From positions 3,596,001 through 3,660,000 of the forward strand of contig NZ_PHUE01000001.1 of assembly GCF_002813295.1 (NCBI RefSeq): a stretch of 64,000 nucleotides of DNA. Direction: 5' to 3'. Below, piece by piece: positions 43,681 to 51,617 of the stretch. This DNA is from Flavobacterium sp. 5. GTDB lineage: Bacteria; Bacteroidota; Bacteroidia; Flavobacteriales; Flavobacteriaceae. The notes beneath the pieces are model-generated. The model was not told the DNA's origin. It saw only the letters and a list, made by a program, of their open reading frames with translations, and did not search any database. Positions within the stretch are counted from its first letter, which is position 1; each line of letters starts with the position of its first letter. Both the position numbers and the translations under genes were made by a program.

Positions 43681-44439
43681 ATGAAAATTGTATTATCGCC
43701 TGCCAAGTCATTAAATTTCGAACAAGAATTACCAACTTCTCAATATACATCATCTTCTTTTTTGAAAGAATCAAGACAAGTTCATAAAGTTTTAAAACAA
43801 CAATCGCCAAAATCTTTATCAGAGTTAATGTCTATTTCGGATAAATTGGCTGATTTGAATTGGAAACGCAATCAGGATTGGAAAACGCCTTTTACACCTG
43901 AAAATGCTCGCCCAGCAGTTTATGCTTTTGATGGAGATGTTTATACAGGATTGGATGCTTATTCTATTCCAATTGAAAAAATGGAAGAGCTTCAAGATAA
44001 ATTACGAATTTTATCGGGGCTTTATGGATATTTAAAACCATTGGATTTAATTCAGCCATATCGTCTGGAAATGGGAACTAAATTACCTATTGGCGAAAGC
44101 AAAAATTTATATGAATTCTGGAAAAAAAACTTGACAAATTCATTGAATAAAGAACTGAAAAAAGACGAGTTGTTTATCAATTTGGCTAGTAATGAATATT
44201 TCTCTGCAGTTGATGTGAAAGGGTTGAAAGTACCAGTAATTACTCCAGAATTTAAGGATTACAAAGATGGGAATTTAAAAATCATTAGCTTTTTTGCAAA
44301 GAAGGCAAGAGGATTGATGGTTCGTTATATTTTGGATACCAATGCGCAAACGCTTGATGATTTAAAAGGCTTTAATTATGAAGGTTACCAATTTGATGGA
44401 AATTTATCCAAAGGCAATAATTTGGTTTTCACGAGATAG
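43681..44439 (+). CDS. yaaA: peroxide stress protein YaaA
   Basis: A 252-residue protein of the YaaA/DUF328 family, which in E. coli limits free intracellular iron and DNA damage during H2O2 stress. It opens MKIVLSPAKSLNFE, and the core LYGYLKPLDLIQPYRLEMG (about residues 117-135) and the C-terminal F-T-R are typical. I start at the ATG, because an upstream TTG in frame adds only three residues. A -7 element TATTTTTG lies at 43654-43661. The last 17 codons are duplicated, diverged, at 47817-47867. A hairpin terminator follows. Confidence 0.94.
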   Translation: MKIVLSPAKSLNFEQELPTSQYTSSSFLKESRQVHKVLKQQSPKSLSELMSISDKLADLNWKRNQDWKTPFTPENARPAVYAFDGDVYTGLDAYSIPIEKMEELQDKLRILSGLYGYLKPLDLIQPYRLEMGTKLPIGESKNLYEFWKKNLTNSLNKELKKDELFINLASNEYFSAVDVKGLKVPVITPEFKDYKDGNLKIISFFAKKARGLMVRYILDTNAQTLDDLKGFNYEGYQFDGNLSKGNNLVFTR

Positions 44440-44469
44440 ATTTAAACAGGCCAAATAAAATGTAAAAAG

Positions 44470-44503
44470 AATAGGCAGGAGTTAATTCAATTTCCTGCCT
44501 ATT
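44470..44503. terminator. bidirectional terminator between yaaA and VOC genes
   Basis: AATAGGCAGGA (44470-44480), 12-nt loop, TCCTGCCTATT (44493-44503), between two convergent stop codons. Confidence 0.7.
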
Positions 44504-44509
44504 TTCTGA

Positions 44510-44947
44510 TTATGCTTTTTCGTTATATTTTGGGTTATAATCTACCATCCATTCAATACCATATTTGTCTCTAAACATTCCAAAATAGGTACCCCACGGA
44601 CTATCACTAATTGGTACTTCAATAGTTCCGCCTGCTGAAAGTCCGCTGAATAATTTGTCGGCTTCTTCACGGCTTTCTGCATTAATAACTATTTTGGACC
44701 TGTTTTCATTTTCATTTACGCGTCCCATTCTCTCAGGAACATCATTTGCCATCAAAATATTTTTGCCGATAGGCAAAGCAATATGCATTATTTTATTAGC
44801 TTCATTTTCTGATATTGGATTGTCAGGGCCTGAGATGTCTTTGAAACGAATAATCGTTTCAAATTCTCCGCCAAATGCTGATTTGTAAAAGTTGAATGCT
44901 TCTTCGGCATTTCCGTTGAAGTTAATGTGTGGATTGATAAGTGCCAT
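44510..44947 (-). CDS. VOC family protein, PhnB-like
   Basis: A 145-residue vicinal-oxygen-chelate protein of the PhnB-like branch: INPHINFNGNAEEAFNFYKS at the N-terminus and SPWGTYFGMFRDKYGIEWMV near the C-terminus. Its enzymatic activity is unknown. It is the last gene of a five-gene run of VOC and DoxX genes. It is most like the third and fourth VOC genes upstream, so the run probably arose by duplication. Confidence 0.88.
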   Translation of the reverse strand: MALINPHINFNGNAEEAFNFYKSAFGGEFETIIRFKDISGPDNPISENEANKIMHIALPIGKNILMANDVPERMGRVNENENRSKIVINAESREEADKLFSGLSAGGTIEVPISDSPWGTYFGMFRDKYGIEWMVDYNPKYNEKA

Positions 44948-44963
44948 ACTATTGTTTTTAATG

Positions 44964-45335
44964 TTAATTTAAATTTGAATTAATTTTGTGATAAGAAATA
45001 TAGGAAGCTGTCAAAATACCTAAAAAGATCAAAGGAAAAAAGGATTGAAAGTCCATTCCATCAATAGCAAAATGACTAATGCTTGCAAAAATAAAATCAA
45101 AGGCAAAACCCGCATAAGCCCATTCTTTAATACGCTTTGGTACTTGTGGGAGGATGAGTGATAATGCACCCAAAACTTTAAAAACAACTAATGCGTTTCC
45201 AAAATATTCAGGATAACCCAAATGCCGTATGCCTTCTTTAGCCATTTCTGTTTGTGAAGTGAATGCAGGAATTAATCCTTCCATTATAAAGATTAGCCCA
45301 GTTGTTATCCAAAAAATGATTTTCTGTTTTTTCAT
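44964..45335 (-). CDS. DoxX family membrane protein
   Basis: A 123-residue protein with four membrane helices and the DoxX-like segment EGIRHLGYPEYFGNALVVFK (about residues 34-53). Family members are poorly characterised, some being quinone-linked oxidoreductase subunits. It lies 16 nt before one VOC gene and 12 nt after another, in one transcription unit. Confidence 0.85.
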   Translation of the reverse strand: MKKQKIIFWITTGLIFIMEGLIPAFTSQTEMAKEGIRHLGYPEYFGNALVVFKVLGALSLILPQVPKRIKEWAYAGFAFDFIFASISHFAIDGMDFQSFFPLIFLGILTASYISYHKINSNLN

Positions 45336-45347
45336 ACTGTTATTTTT

Positions 45348-45755
45348 TTATTGTTGCGGAAATTTTGACATATCTATAAAGAAAATTTCCCAAGTATGTC
45401 CATCAAAATCTTCTATAGTTCGTTGTTGCATAAACCCATAATCTTTCATTTCAGTTGGTTCTATTCCACCAGCTTTTAGACCATCAGCCATCATTTTATT
45501 TACAGCTTCTATATTCTCCATCGATAGTGAAAAAAGACCAGCGATATTCGTTTTGGTATCGGCAATTGGTTTAGTTGTAAATAAAGAAAATTTTTCATGT
45601 GATAAGAGCATTACAAAAATACTTTCACTCCAAACCATGCATTTTCCTGTTTCGTCAGAGAATTGTGGGTTGTTAGTAAACCCTAATGCAGTATAAAATT
45701 CCATTGACTTTGCAAGGTCACTTACTGCTAAATTGATGAAAATTTGTTTATTCAT
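45348..45755 (-). CDS. VOC family protein, glyoxalase-like
   Basis: A 135-residue VOC protein of the glyoxalase/extradiol-dioxygenase-like branch: IFINLAVSDLAKSMEFYTAL at residues 4-23 and GFMQQRTIEDFDGHTWEIFF near the C-terminus. It lacks the PhnB-like WGxxFGxxxDxYG motif of its neighbours. Substrate unknown. It is 12 nt from each flanking gene. Confidence 0.86.
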   Translation of the reverse strand: MNKQIFINLAVSDLAKSMEFYTALGFTNNPQFSDETGKCMVWSESIFVMLLSHEKFSLFTTKPIADTKTNIAGLFSLSMENIEAVNKMMADGLKAGGIEPTEMKDYGFMQQRTIEDFDGHTWEIFFIDMSKFPQQ

Positions 45756-45767
45756 TTTGTTTGTTTT

Positions 45768-46193
45768 TTAATTGTTAGTAGTTGATTCTCTTGTATAATT
45801 CAGCAACCAATGATTGCCATATTTATCTGTTAAGTCGCCAAAAATCGCGCCCCAAAATGTATTTTCTAATGGATGATCGGACTGACCACCAACTATTAAA
45901 GCTTCATATAAATTTTTAATTTCTATTTCGCTCTCACAATCAACCATTAAAGATAAATTATTCCCTTTAATGATTCCGGTTTTTGGAACCATATCTGTTG
46001 CCATTATTACAACTTTTCCATTGGTTAAGGTTGAGTGTAATATGAAGTCTTTCATTGTTTTCGGCATTTGGTCAGCCATTGGAGATTCACCAATAGTTTG
46101 AAAATACAATTCGCCACCTAAACATTCTTTATAAAAATGCATCGCCTCTTTACAATTACCGTTGAAAGTTAAATAGGAAATGATATTTTTCAT
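45768..46193 (-). CDS. VOC family protein, PhnB-like
   Basis: A 141-residue PhnB-like VOC protein: ISYLTFNGNCKEAMHFYKEC at residues 4-23 and FWGAIFGDLTDKYGNHWLLN near 117-136. Function unknown. It follows the first VOC gene after one base. Confidence 0.88.
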   Translation of the reverse strand: MKNIISYLTFNGNCKEAMHFYKECLGGELYFQTIGESPMADQMPKTMKDFILHSTLTNGKVVIMATDMVPKTGIIKGNNLSLMVDCESEIEIKNLYEALIVGGQSDHPLENTFWGAIFGDLTDKYGNHWLLNYTRESTTNN

Positions 46194-46194
46194 G

Positions 46195-46617
46195 CTATGC
46201 GTTTTTTAGTGTCTCGATATCAAACTTTTTCATTTGCATAAAAGCCTCCATTACTCTTTGTGATTTAGCAGGGTTGGTCATTAATTCTCCTAAAATAGTG
46301 GGAACGATTTGCCAGGACATTCCAAACTTATCTTTCAGCCAACCACAATTACTTTCTTCGCCACCCTCGGTAAGTTTGTTCCAGTAGTAATCTATTTCTT
46401 CTTGTGTTTCACAATCCACTACAATTGATATTGCTTCGTTGAATTTAAAATTTGGTCCACCGTTCAATCCCATAAATTTATTTCCGTTTAATTCAAAGTT
46501 TACAACCATAGGTGTGCAAACTTTTATTGATGAATTTTTAAAAATACTGCAATAAAATGTTGCTGCTGCTTCGGCTTGTCCATTAAACCATAAACAAGGA
46601 TAAATCTGATTTTTCAT
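46195..46617 (-). CDS. VOC family protein, PhnB-like
   Basis: A 140-residue VOC protein of the branch often mis-annotated as 3-demethylubiquinone 3-methyltransferase: PCLWFNGQAEAAATFYCSIF at residues 7-26 and GWLKDKFGMSWQIVPTILGE near 97-116. It is the first gene of the five-gene run. Its 5' region faces the GlxA-type regulator gene across 208 nt, so divergent regulation is plausible. Confidence 0.88.
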   Translation of the reverse strand: MKNQIYPCLWFNGQAEAAATFYCSIFKNSSIKVCTPMVVNFELNGNKFMGLNGGPNFKFNEAISIVVDCETQEEIDYYWNKLTEGGEESNCGWLKDKFGMSWQIVPTILGELMTNPAKSQRVMEAFMQMKKFDIETLKNA

Positions 46618-46825
46618 TTTCTTTTGTTTTAAATTGTTTTCTGAAATTTGTTGAACTAATTCTGTGCTTTGAAAATGTATCTTAAAATGTTTTTTTATAT
46701 TAATACTTTTTTAAATGCATAACATATTGAACAATACAAAGATGTAACAACAACGTAAAAAATAAGTTGTGTATAAAAGACAAAAAAAAGGTCATTTGCG
46801 ACAAAATGTTTTTTAATTTAGTAAT

Positions 46826-47806
46826 ATGAAAAATGTTGCAATTTTAGTACCCGAAAATTCAGTAATGCAAGCCATTGCAGATCCTCAATATTGTTTTAAT
46901 GCAGTAAATCAGTTTTTAGCTGTTTCAGGTAAAAAGCCCTTATTTAATGTGGAATTGGTTGGTCTGAAAAAAGAAATCTTTATAAACGAAGGAAAATTTT
47001 CTATTCATACTGATGCTTTATTGAAAGATGTAAAAGAAACCGACTTGGTAATTATTCCTGCTTTGTTTGGAGATATGTCTGAGGCTATTAAGTCTAACAA
47101 AAAAACTATTTCGTGGATTGTTGACCAATATAATAATGGGGCAGAAGTGGCTTCACTTTGTGTAGGTGCTTTTTTGTTGGCTTCGACAGGTTTGCTTAAT
47201 GGTAAAAAATGTTCGACACATTGGGGATTTCAAAATGAGTTTAGAGAAATGTTTCCTGAAATCGAAGTTCAAGACGGCAGTATTGTTACCGAAGAAGATA
47301 GAATATATTCAAGTGGTGGTGCAAACTCCTATTGGAATTTGTTATTGTATTTGGTTGAAAAATATACGGATCGTGAAACTGCTATTCTTACTTCCAAATA
47401 TTTTGCAATAGATATTGACCGTGAAAGTCAGTCTGCTTTTGCGATGTTTCAAGGTCAAAAAGGGCATACAGACGAAGCGATAAAAAATGCACAAAATTAT
47501 ATTGAACAAAATATTGGAGAACGAATTACTGTCGAGGAATTGGCTGATACTGTTGCACTAGGTAAAAGAAGCCTTGAACGCAGATTTAAGTTAGCGACCA
47601 ATAACACAGTTTTGGAATATATTCATCGTGTAAAGATTGAATTTGCCAAACGAAGTTTCGAAAATAGCCGCAAAAACATCAATGAAGTAATGTTTGATGT
47701 TGGCTATACTGACACAAAAGCATTTAGGACAACTTTTAAAAAAATCACAGGTCTTTCTCCTGTTGAATACCGAAATAAATACAACAAAATGGCTAAGAGT
47801 AATTAA
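46826..47806 (+). CDS. GlxA-type transcriptional regulator (DJ-1/PfpI plus AraC)
   Basis: A 326-residue regulator with an N-terminal DJ-1/PfpI amidotransferase-like domain (about residues 1-190) and a C-terminal AraC DNA-binding domain with two helix-turn-helix motifs (about 220-320, ending FRTTFKKITGLSPVEYRNKY). The nucleophile-elbow position reads ASLCVGAFLLASTGLL, with a Cys present (about residue 112), so ligand binding or catalysis is possible. It is divergent from the VOC/DoxX run and likely controls it. Confidence 0.9.
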   Translation: MKNVAILVPENSVMQAIADPQYCFNAVNQFLAVSGKKPLFNVELVGLKKEIFINEGKFSIHTDALLKDVKETDLVIIPALFGDMSEAIKSNKKTISWIVDQYNNGAEVASLCVGAFLLASTGLLNGKKCSTHWGFQNEFREMFPEIEVQDGSIVTEEDRIYSSGGANSYWNLLLYLVEKYTDRETAILTSKYFAIDIDRESQSAFAMFQGQKGHTDEAIKNAQNYIEQNIGERITVEELADTVALGKRSLERRFKLATNNTVLEYIHRVKIEFAKRSFENSRKNINEVMFDVGYTDTKAFRTTFKKITGLSPVEYRNKYNKMAKSN

Positions 47807-47816
47807 GTTGTTTTAT

Positions 47817-47867
47817 CAATTTGATGGAAACTTATCCAAAGGGAGTCATTTGTTGTTTACGAGATAG
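47817..47867 (+). pseudogene. remnant of the yaaA 3' end
   Basis: Seventeen in-frame codons encode QFDGNLSKGSHLLFTR plus stop. They match the last codons of yaaA (QFDGNLSKGNNLVFTR, 44389-44439) at 44 of 51 bases. Similarity extends a few bases on both sides (TTA before, GATTT-AA-CAG after). No start or upstream yaaA sequence precedes it. It bounds the GlxA/VOC block on the side opposite to yaaA. Confidence 0.8.
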
Positions 47868-47870
47868 ATT

Positions 47871-48353
47871 TTAAGCAGCAGATGACAGAATACTCAGGAA
47901 GTTTCTAAGTCTTAATTTATTGCGTTCCTGAAGTAAAATTGGGTATACATTAAATATTGTGTTGAATAGTATTGAAGAGAAAAACATTTCGTATAAACTT
48001 AAGATTAATGTTACGATCTGGTATATTAGCACAAAAATGAATCCGAAAAAATGACATAATTCGGATATTGTTATTTCATTAAGGAGTTTATAAATTTCTT
48101 GTATGGTTGGTTTTTTTGTTATTTTAATTTTTGTGTTGCAATGTCTGAAGAATGTGTTTTTTACGCAGTATGTAAACAGGTCAAGTTTTAGCAGTTTATA
48201 AAATCCTATATTTTTAGTTATTTCAAAATTCTTGGCGGAATAAAAGAAAGAGCAGTTATATTTCCTTATAATCTCTGCAATCCATAGTCCGGGAAGACCA
48301 CTATAAATAGCAATCATAAGAGAAATTATTTGATATACTAATTGTTGATTCAT
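47871..48353 (-). CDS. hypothetical membrane protein
   Basis: A 160-residue protein with about four hydrophobic helices (around residues 5-25, 100-118, 120-140). The C-terminal segment NTIFNVYPILLQERNKLRLR resembles the N-x-x-P-x-x-L-Q-x-x-N-x-x-R motif of small membrane proteins related to glycosyl-diaponeurosporenoate acyltransferase. That assignment is tentative. Its stop lies 4 nt past the yaaA remnant on the opposite strand. Alone on its strand. Confidence 0.6.
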   Translation of the reverse strand: MNQQLVYQIISLMIAIYSGLPGLWIAEIIRKYNCSFFYSAKNFEITKNIGFYKLLKLDLFTYCVKNTFFRHCNTKIKITKKPTIQEIYKLLNEITISELCHFFGFIFVLIYQIVTLILSLYEMFFSSILFNTIFNVYPILLQERNKLRLRNFLSILSSAA

Positions 48354-48483
48354 TTTACTTTTCAGTAAGATTGTTCATGATAGATGTTTTATCCTATTTT
48401 TTATAATTTGTTATAAGTATAAAATACCACTCAAGCCATAGCGAACTAGAGAAATAATCTTTAACAAGTTGGTGATTATAGTT

Positions 48484-49602
48484 TTATTGTAATGCTTTTA
48501 TAAATTGTTTCATTTCCTGCATTGTTCCCACTGTAATCCTTGTCCATTTTCCTTGTTCGACATAAATTCTTGTACCTTCTATATTGTTGTCTTTTAATTT
48601 CTGGAAATAGTCTTTCTTATAATTTGTCAAAGAAAAATAGATGAAGTTTGTATTGGATGGAATGCATTCACAATTTAATTTTTGAAGTTCATCAATAGTA
48701 TATTTTCTTGCTATTTCATTTTGAGAACTGCAATCCGAAACAAATTTATTGTCTTTCAAAGAGGCAATAGCCGCAAGTTTTGATAATACACTAACACTAT
48801 TATTTGTGTTTGATTGTAGATTTGCCAAATTGTTAATCAGCGTAGTATCTGCAATTGCATAACCAATTCGAGCTCCTGCTAAACCGTATATTTTGGAAAA
48901 TGTTTTGGCAACAACAATATTTGGATGAGTACTAATAAGGCCGCTAAGTGATTGTTGTTTTGTGAATTCCAAATAGGCTTCGTCAATTAAAACGATTGCA
49001 GTAGGAGGAACATTGTTTACAAAATTAACTAATTCATTCCTTTCACAAATTGTTCCTGTCGGATTGTTTGGATTACAGATATAAACCAATTTGGTGTCTT
49101 TATCCACAGCTTTTAGCATAGCCTGCAAATCAATTTTTTTGTCAGCATTGAGAGGAACCTTTATTTTTTTTAAACCCAAACTATCCAAAGTAGCAGTCCA
49201 GTATTCATAGCTTGGGTCAGCGATAACATAATTTCCTTTTTGAGATGCAGCAAACTTTGCGACTAAATCCAATATTTCAGTGGAGCCTGCTCCTAATAGA
49301 ATATTTTCGTCTTTAACATTGTTTTTTACTGCAAGGTTAGAAATTAGTTGAGTTGCAATCTCCCAATTATATCTGTTGCTAAGAGTCAAATTGTCGGCAA
49401 ATGCTTTTCTGGCTAATGGAGATGGGCCATAAGGATTTTCATTAGATCGTAAAGTAATAAAATTATTTTGAGGCTCTAAATTGTCAAATACGTTTTCTGA
49501 CACAAGAGGAAGGGGAGAAGCAAAAGAATTCATGTTTGTCATTCCAATACCTGCAATTCCTAATCCTACATTTTTTAACCAAAGACGTCTATTTATTTCC
49601 AT
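48484..49602 (-). CDS. histidinol-phosphate aminotransferase-like enzyme with Tat-like leader
   Basis: A 372-residue class I/II PLP aminotransferase. NPNNPTGT (about residues 179-186), DEAYLEF (about 208-214), the PLP lysine in TFSKIYGLAGARIGY (about 234-248), and the C-terminal Arg region TRITVGT are intact. Unusually, it begins MEINRRLWLKNVGLGIAGIG, which reads as a twin-arginine signal with an Ala/Pro region after it. The enzyme would thus be exported folded. No his operon genes adjoin, so it need not act in histidine synthesis. It is a single gene. Confidence 0.82.
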   Translation of the reverse strand: MEINRRLWLKNVGLGIAGIGMTNMNSFASPLPLVSENVFDNLEPQNNFITLRSNENPYGPSPLARKAFADNLTLSNRYNWEIATQLISNLAVKNNVKDENILLGAGSTEILDLVAKFAASQKGNYVIADPSYEYWTATLDSLGLKKIKVPLNADKKIDLQAMLKAVDKDTKLVYICNPNNPTGTICERNELVNFVNNVPPTAIVLIDEAYLEFTKQQSLSGLISTHPNIVVAKTFSKIYGLAGARIGYAIADTTLINNLANLQSNTNNSVSVLSKLAAIASLKDNKFVSDCSSQNEIARKYTIDELQKLNCECIPSNTNFIYFSLTNYKKDYFQKLKDNNIEGTRIYVEQGKWTRITVGTMQEMKQFIKALQ

Positions 49603-49709
49603 GTTGAGATTTTAATGATATGACTCTCAATAGACTTATTTGTTACAAAAGCATTTTTAAATTCAACTATAATCCCAATCTTGCTAAACAGATGTTAACT
49701 GTAATTCGT

Positions 49710-50297
49710 TTATTTTCCCATTGTCCAAAGTAACTTATCAACGATTCTATTTCGGCAAATTACACTCAAATTTTCTAAGTCATTAAATTCGTTGTGAATT
49801 ATATCAGTTAGAGAATTAGTATATTTTAAAGAATTTTCAAAAATAGATTCATTATTATTTTTAAATCCAATGAGTTTATTTTTGTATATAGAATATTTGT
49901 TTTCCTTTTGATTTAATGTTTTTCTTGCTAAACTATCCATTGGGATTATTTCCCATGGATTATTTAAAAACAATATTTTTGAAGCCATCGAAGTCATGAT
50001 TTTTTTATTCGTTATAGTTTCGGATAATTTTTCAGCAAATAAATCAACATTATCAGACTCATTGTTTTTTATCCACAAAGAAGTTTCTGCCAACAATTTA
50101 TTTACAGTCCCGCTTGGAAAATTTCTAACAACTCTGAATTCAATTAGAAAAGAATAAAAGCTACCAGCATCTTTTTTAATGTATTCTTCGGGTGATATTT
50201 TTCCTTTTTTAAAATTTTGAAACTGATTAATATAATTTAAATCAGTTCTGTAGTAAGTAAGGAAATTTCCAATAGCTTGAATTTGTTTTGTCGTCAT
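49710..50297 (-). CDS. hypothetical protein
   Basis: A 195-residue soluble, mostly helical protein that I do not recognise. The segment ASKILFLNNPWEIIPMDSLARKTL (residues ~104-127) resembles the fold segment x-S-K-x-L-x-F-x-N-P-x-x-x-P-x-D that occurs in some helix-hairpin-helix-type and restriction-associated hypothetical proteins. This is too weak to name a function. It lies in an accessory stretch of hypothetical genes, 107 nt upstream of the aminotransferase gene. Confidence 0.6.
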   Translation of the reverse strand: MTTKQIQAIGNFLTYYRTDLNYINQFQNFKKGKISPEEYIKKDAGSFYSFLIEFRVVRNFPSGTVNKLLAETSLWIKNNESDNVDLFAEKLSETITNKKIMTSMASKILFLNNPWEIIPMDSLARKTLNQKENKYSIYKNKLIGFKNNNESIFENSLKYTNSLTDIIHNEFNDLENLSVICRNRIVDKLLWTMGK

Positions 50298-50409
50298 TAT
50301 TTTTTACTTAATAAAGGATGTATATTTAATTTTGATTAACGTTCTGTTGTGGATTAAAGAGGTGATTTTTAATAAAGACTAATCTCGCATAAAGACCATT
50401 ATGCGCGTG

Positions 50410-50967
50410 TTATATTTTCCATATTCGTTTAGATTTTTGCCATTCGCATTTGAATATTTTTTTTGAAAGTAAAATTATTTCATCTAAATTTTCTTGCAAT
50501 TCATCTTGTTTTAAATTTAGTACATCTTCAAATCTTAAATTCTTCGAAAGTTTATCAATTAATGCCTCGATTCTATGATGGTTTGCATTATCCGAATCTA
50601 AATACAGGAGAACTTTATTTGCCAATTTGTTGACTTTGTGTATCGATGCGACATGAAGATGATAGTCCGTTTTTATGATTTCGCCAATTGCTATTTGGCT
50701 GATTTTTCGAGCTTCCTCTAATTTATGATGCATATTCATAACGATTAGATGACAATCAGCATAAGCCACAATCAATTCACTTAAAATTTCTCGTAAATTT
50801 TCCATCCAAGCAATTCTAGCACTTGAAATATTATTTGATTTTACTTGACAGAGTGCTATAAAAGCCGCTATTAAAGCTACTAAGATTGGTAAAATATAGG
50901 TCAGTAGATTTGATTCATTATTTTGTTCAAATTGAACTCTAATAATTGGAATTTCTGATAGAATCAT
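50410..50967 (-). CDS. hypothetical single-pass membrane protein
   Basis: A 185-residue protein with one membrane helix (about residues 22-42) and a long helical cytoplasmic part. It opens with the common pattern SSARIAWMENLREILSELIV right after the membrane. Proteins with this layout are frequent, uncharacterised accessory genes in bacteria. Function unknown. Its 5' side borders the 21-bp array locus. Confidence 0.6.
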   Translation of the reverse strand: MILSEIPIIRVQFEQNNESNLLTYILPILVALIAAFIALCQVKSNNISSARIAWMENLREILSELIVAYADCHLIVMNMHHKLEEARKISQIAIGEIIKTDYHLHVASIHKVNKLANKVLLYLDSDNANHHRIEALIDKLSKNLRFEDVLNLKQDELQENLDEIILLSKKIFKCEWQKSKRIWKI

Positions 50968-51008
50968 TTTTAGATTTTTTTAGGTAAAATAGCACATAAC
51001 ATTCTTTC

Positions 51009-51317
51009 TTTCAAATATAAAGATTTAAAATTATAAACCGCTACCCGTAATTTTTGCTTATTCTAGCTGTTTTTGTACTCCGCCCAGTAAAATCGGGATT
51101 CCGAAAAAAAAATAATGCCTACAAAAGATCTTCCGCCTCCGTCAAAAGGTCTTCCGTCGCCATCAAAGATGCTTCCGTGCTCATCAAACGAGCTTCCGCC
51201 TCCATCAAGAGGTCTTCCGTGTCCATCAAACAAGCTTCCGCCTCCATCAAAGATGCTTCCGTGTCCATCAAACAAGCTTCCGCCTCCATCAAACAGTCTT
51301 CCGTGTTCTAATTATTG
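51009..51317. repeat. 21-bp tandem array with ~110-bp leader, locus 2
   Basis: Eight well conserved 21-bp units and one degenerate unit run from 51129 to 51317 (unit starts 51129, 51150, 51171, 51192, 51213, 51234, 51255, 51276, 51297). The consensus is close to KCTTCCGYSTCCATCAAASRW. Units alternate between CCTCCATCAA and TGTCCATCAA types, a 42-bp higher order. The leader 51009-51119 aligns with 3943-4053 at locus 1. Because 21 is a multiple of three, frames on both strands stay open. None has a convincing start or conserved end. Confidence 0.9.
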
Positions 51318-51430
51318 TTTACGGAGTGGTTATGGTCACCTTCTGATGGATTTTTGAGAGATAATTGTATACAAACCGAACTTGATTCTAATCGAGGATA
51401 CTAACAAAGAATCACTATGTTTGTCTTTAG

Positions 51431-51535
51431 CCCCGATAGTAGTGGAAATCCTTGTTGCCCGGGGTTCGGGCAATAAGATTGTAACGAATAGCGGGAACCC
51501 ATGCTTCCTGAAAATACCCATTCTTTATGCTCCTA
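51431..51535. repeat. P repeat, copy 2
   Basis: CCCCGATAGTAGTGGAAATC to TGCTCCTA. The hairpin is CTTGTTGCCC with GGGCAATAAG (one wobble), followed by GATTGTAACGAATAGCGGGA and ACCCATGCTTCCTG. It lies about 115 bp after the 21-bp array, the same order as at locus 1. The 650-bp gap 50968-51617 contains only the array, this repeat and a terminator. Confidence 0.75.
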
Positions 51536-51559
51536 AAAAAGCATACTTAATTTTATAAA

Positions 51560-51590
51560 AAAAGCCAAATTCATTACGAATTCGGCTTTT
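51560..51590 (-). terminator. terminator of the tetR-tolC-emrA-emrB operon
   Basis: AAAAGCCAAATTC (51560-51572) with GAATTCGGCTTTT (51578-51590), one G-U on the minus-strand RNA, 28 nt past the emrB stop. Confidence 0.7.
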
Positions 51591-51617
51591 CTATATTATG
51601 TATTTAAACAACCTGTA

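Noticed and set aside
51054..51357. Open frames on both strands across the 21-bp array (heptad-like Ser/Lys or Pro-rich translations)
   Set aside because: They exist because 21 is a multiple of three. The frames begin at non-ATG codons or inside repeats, have no conserved ends and overlap each other.
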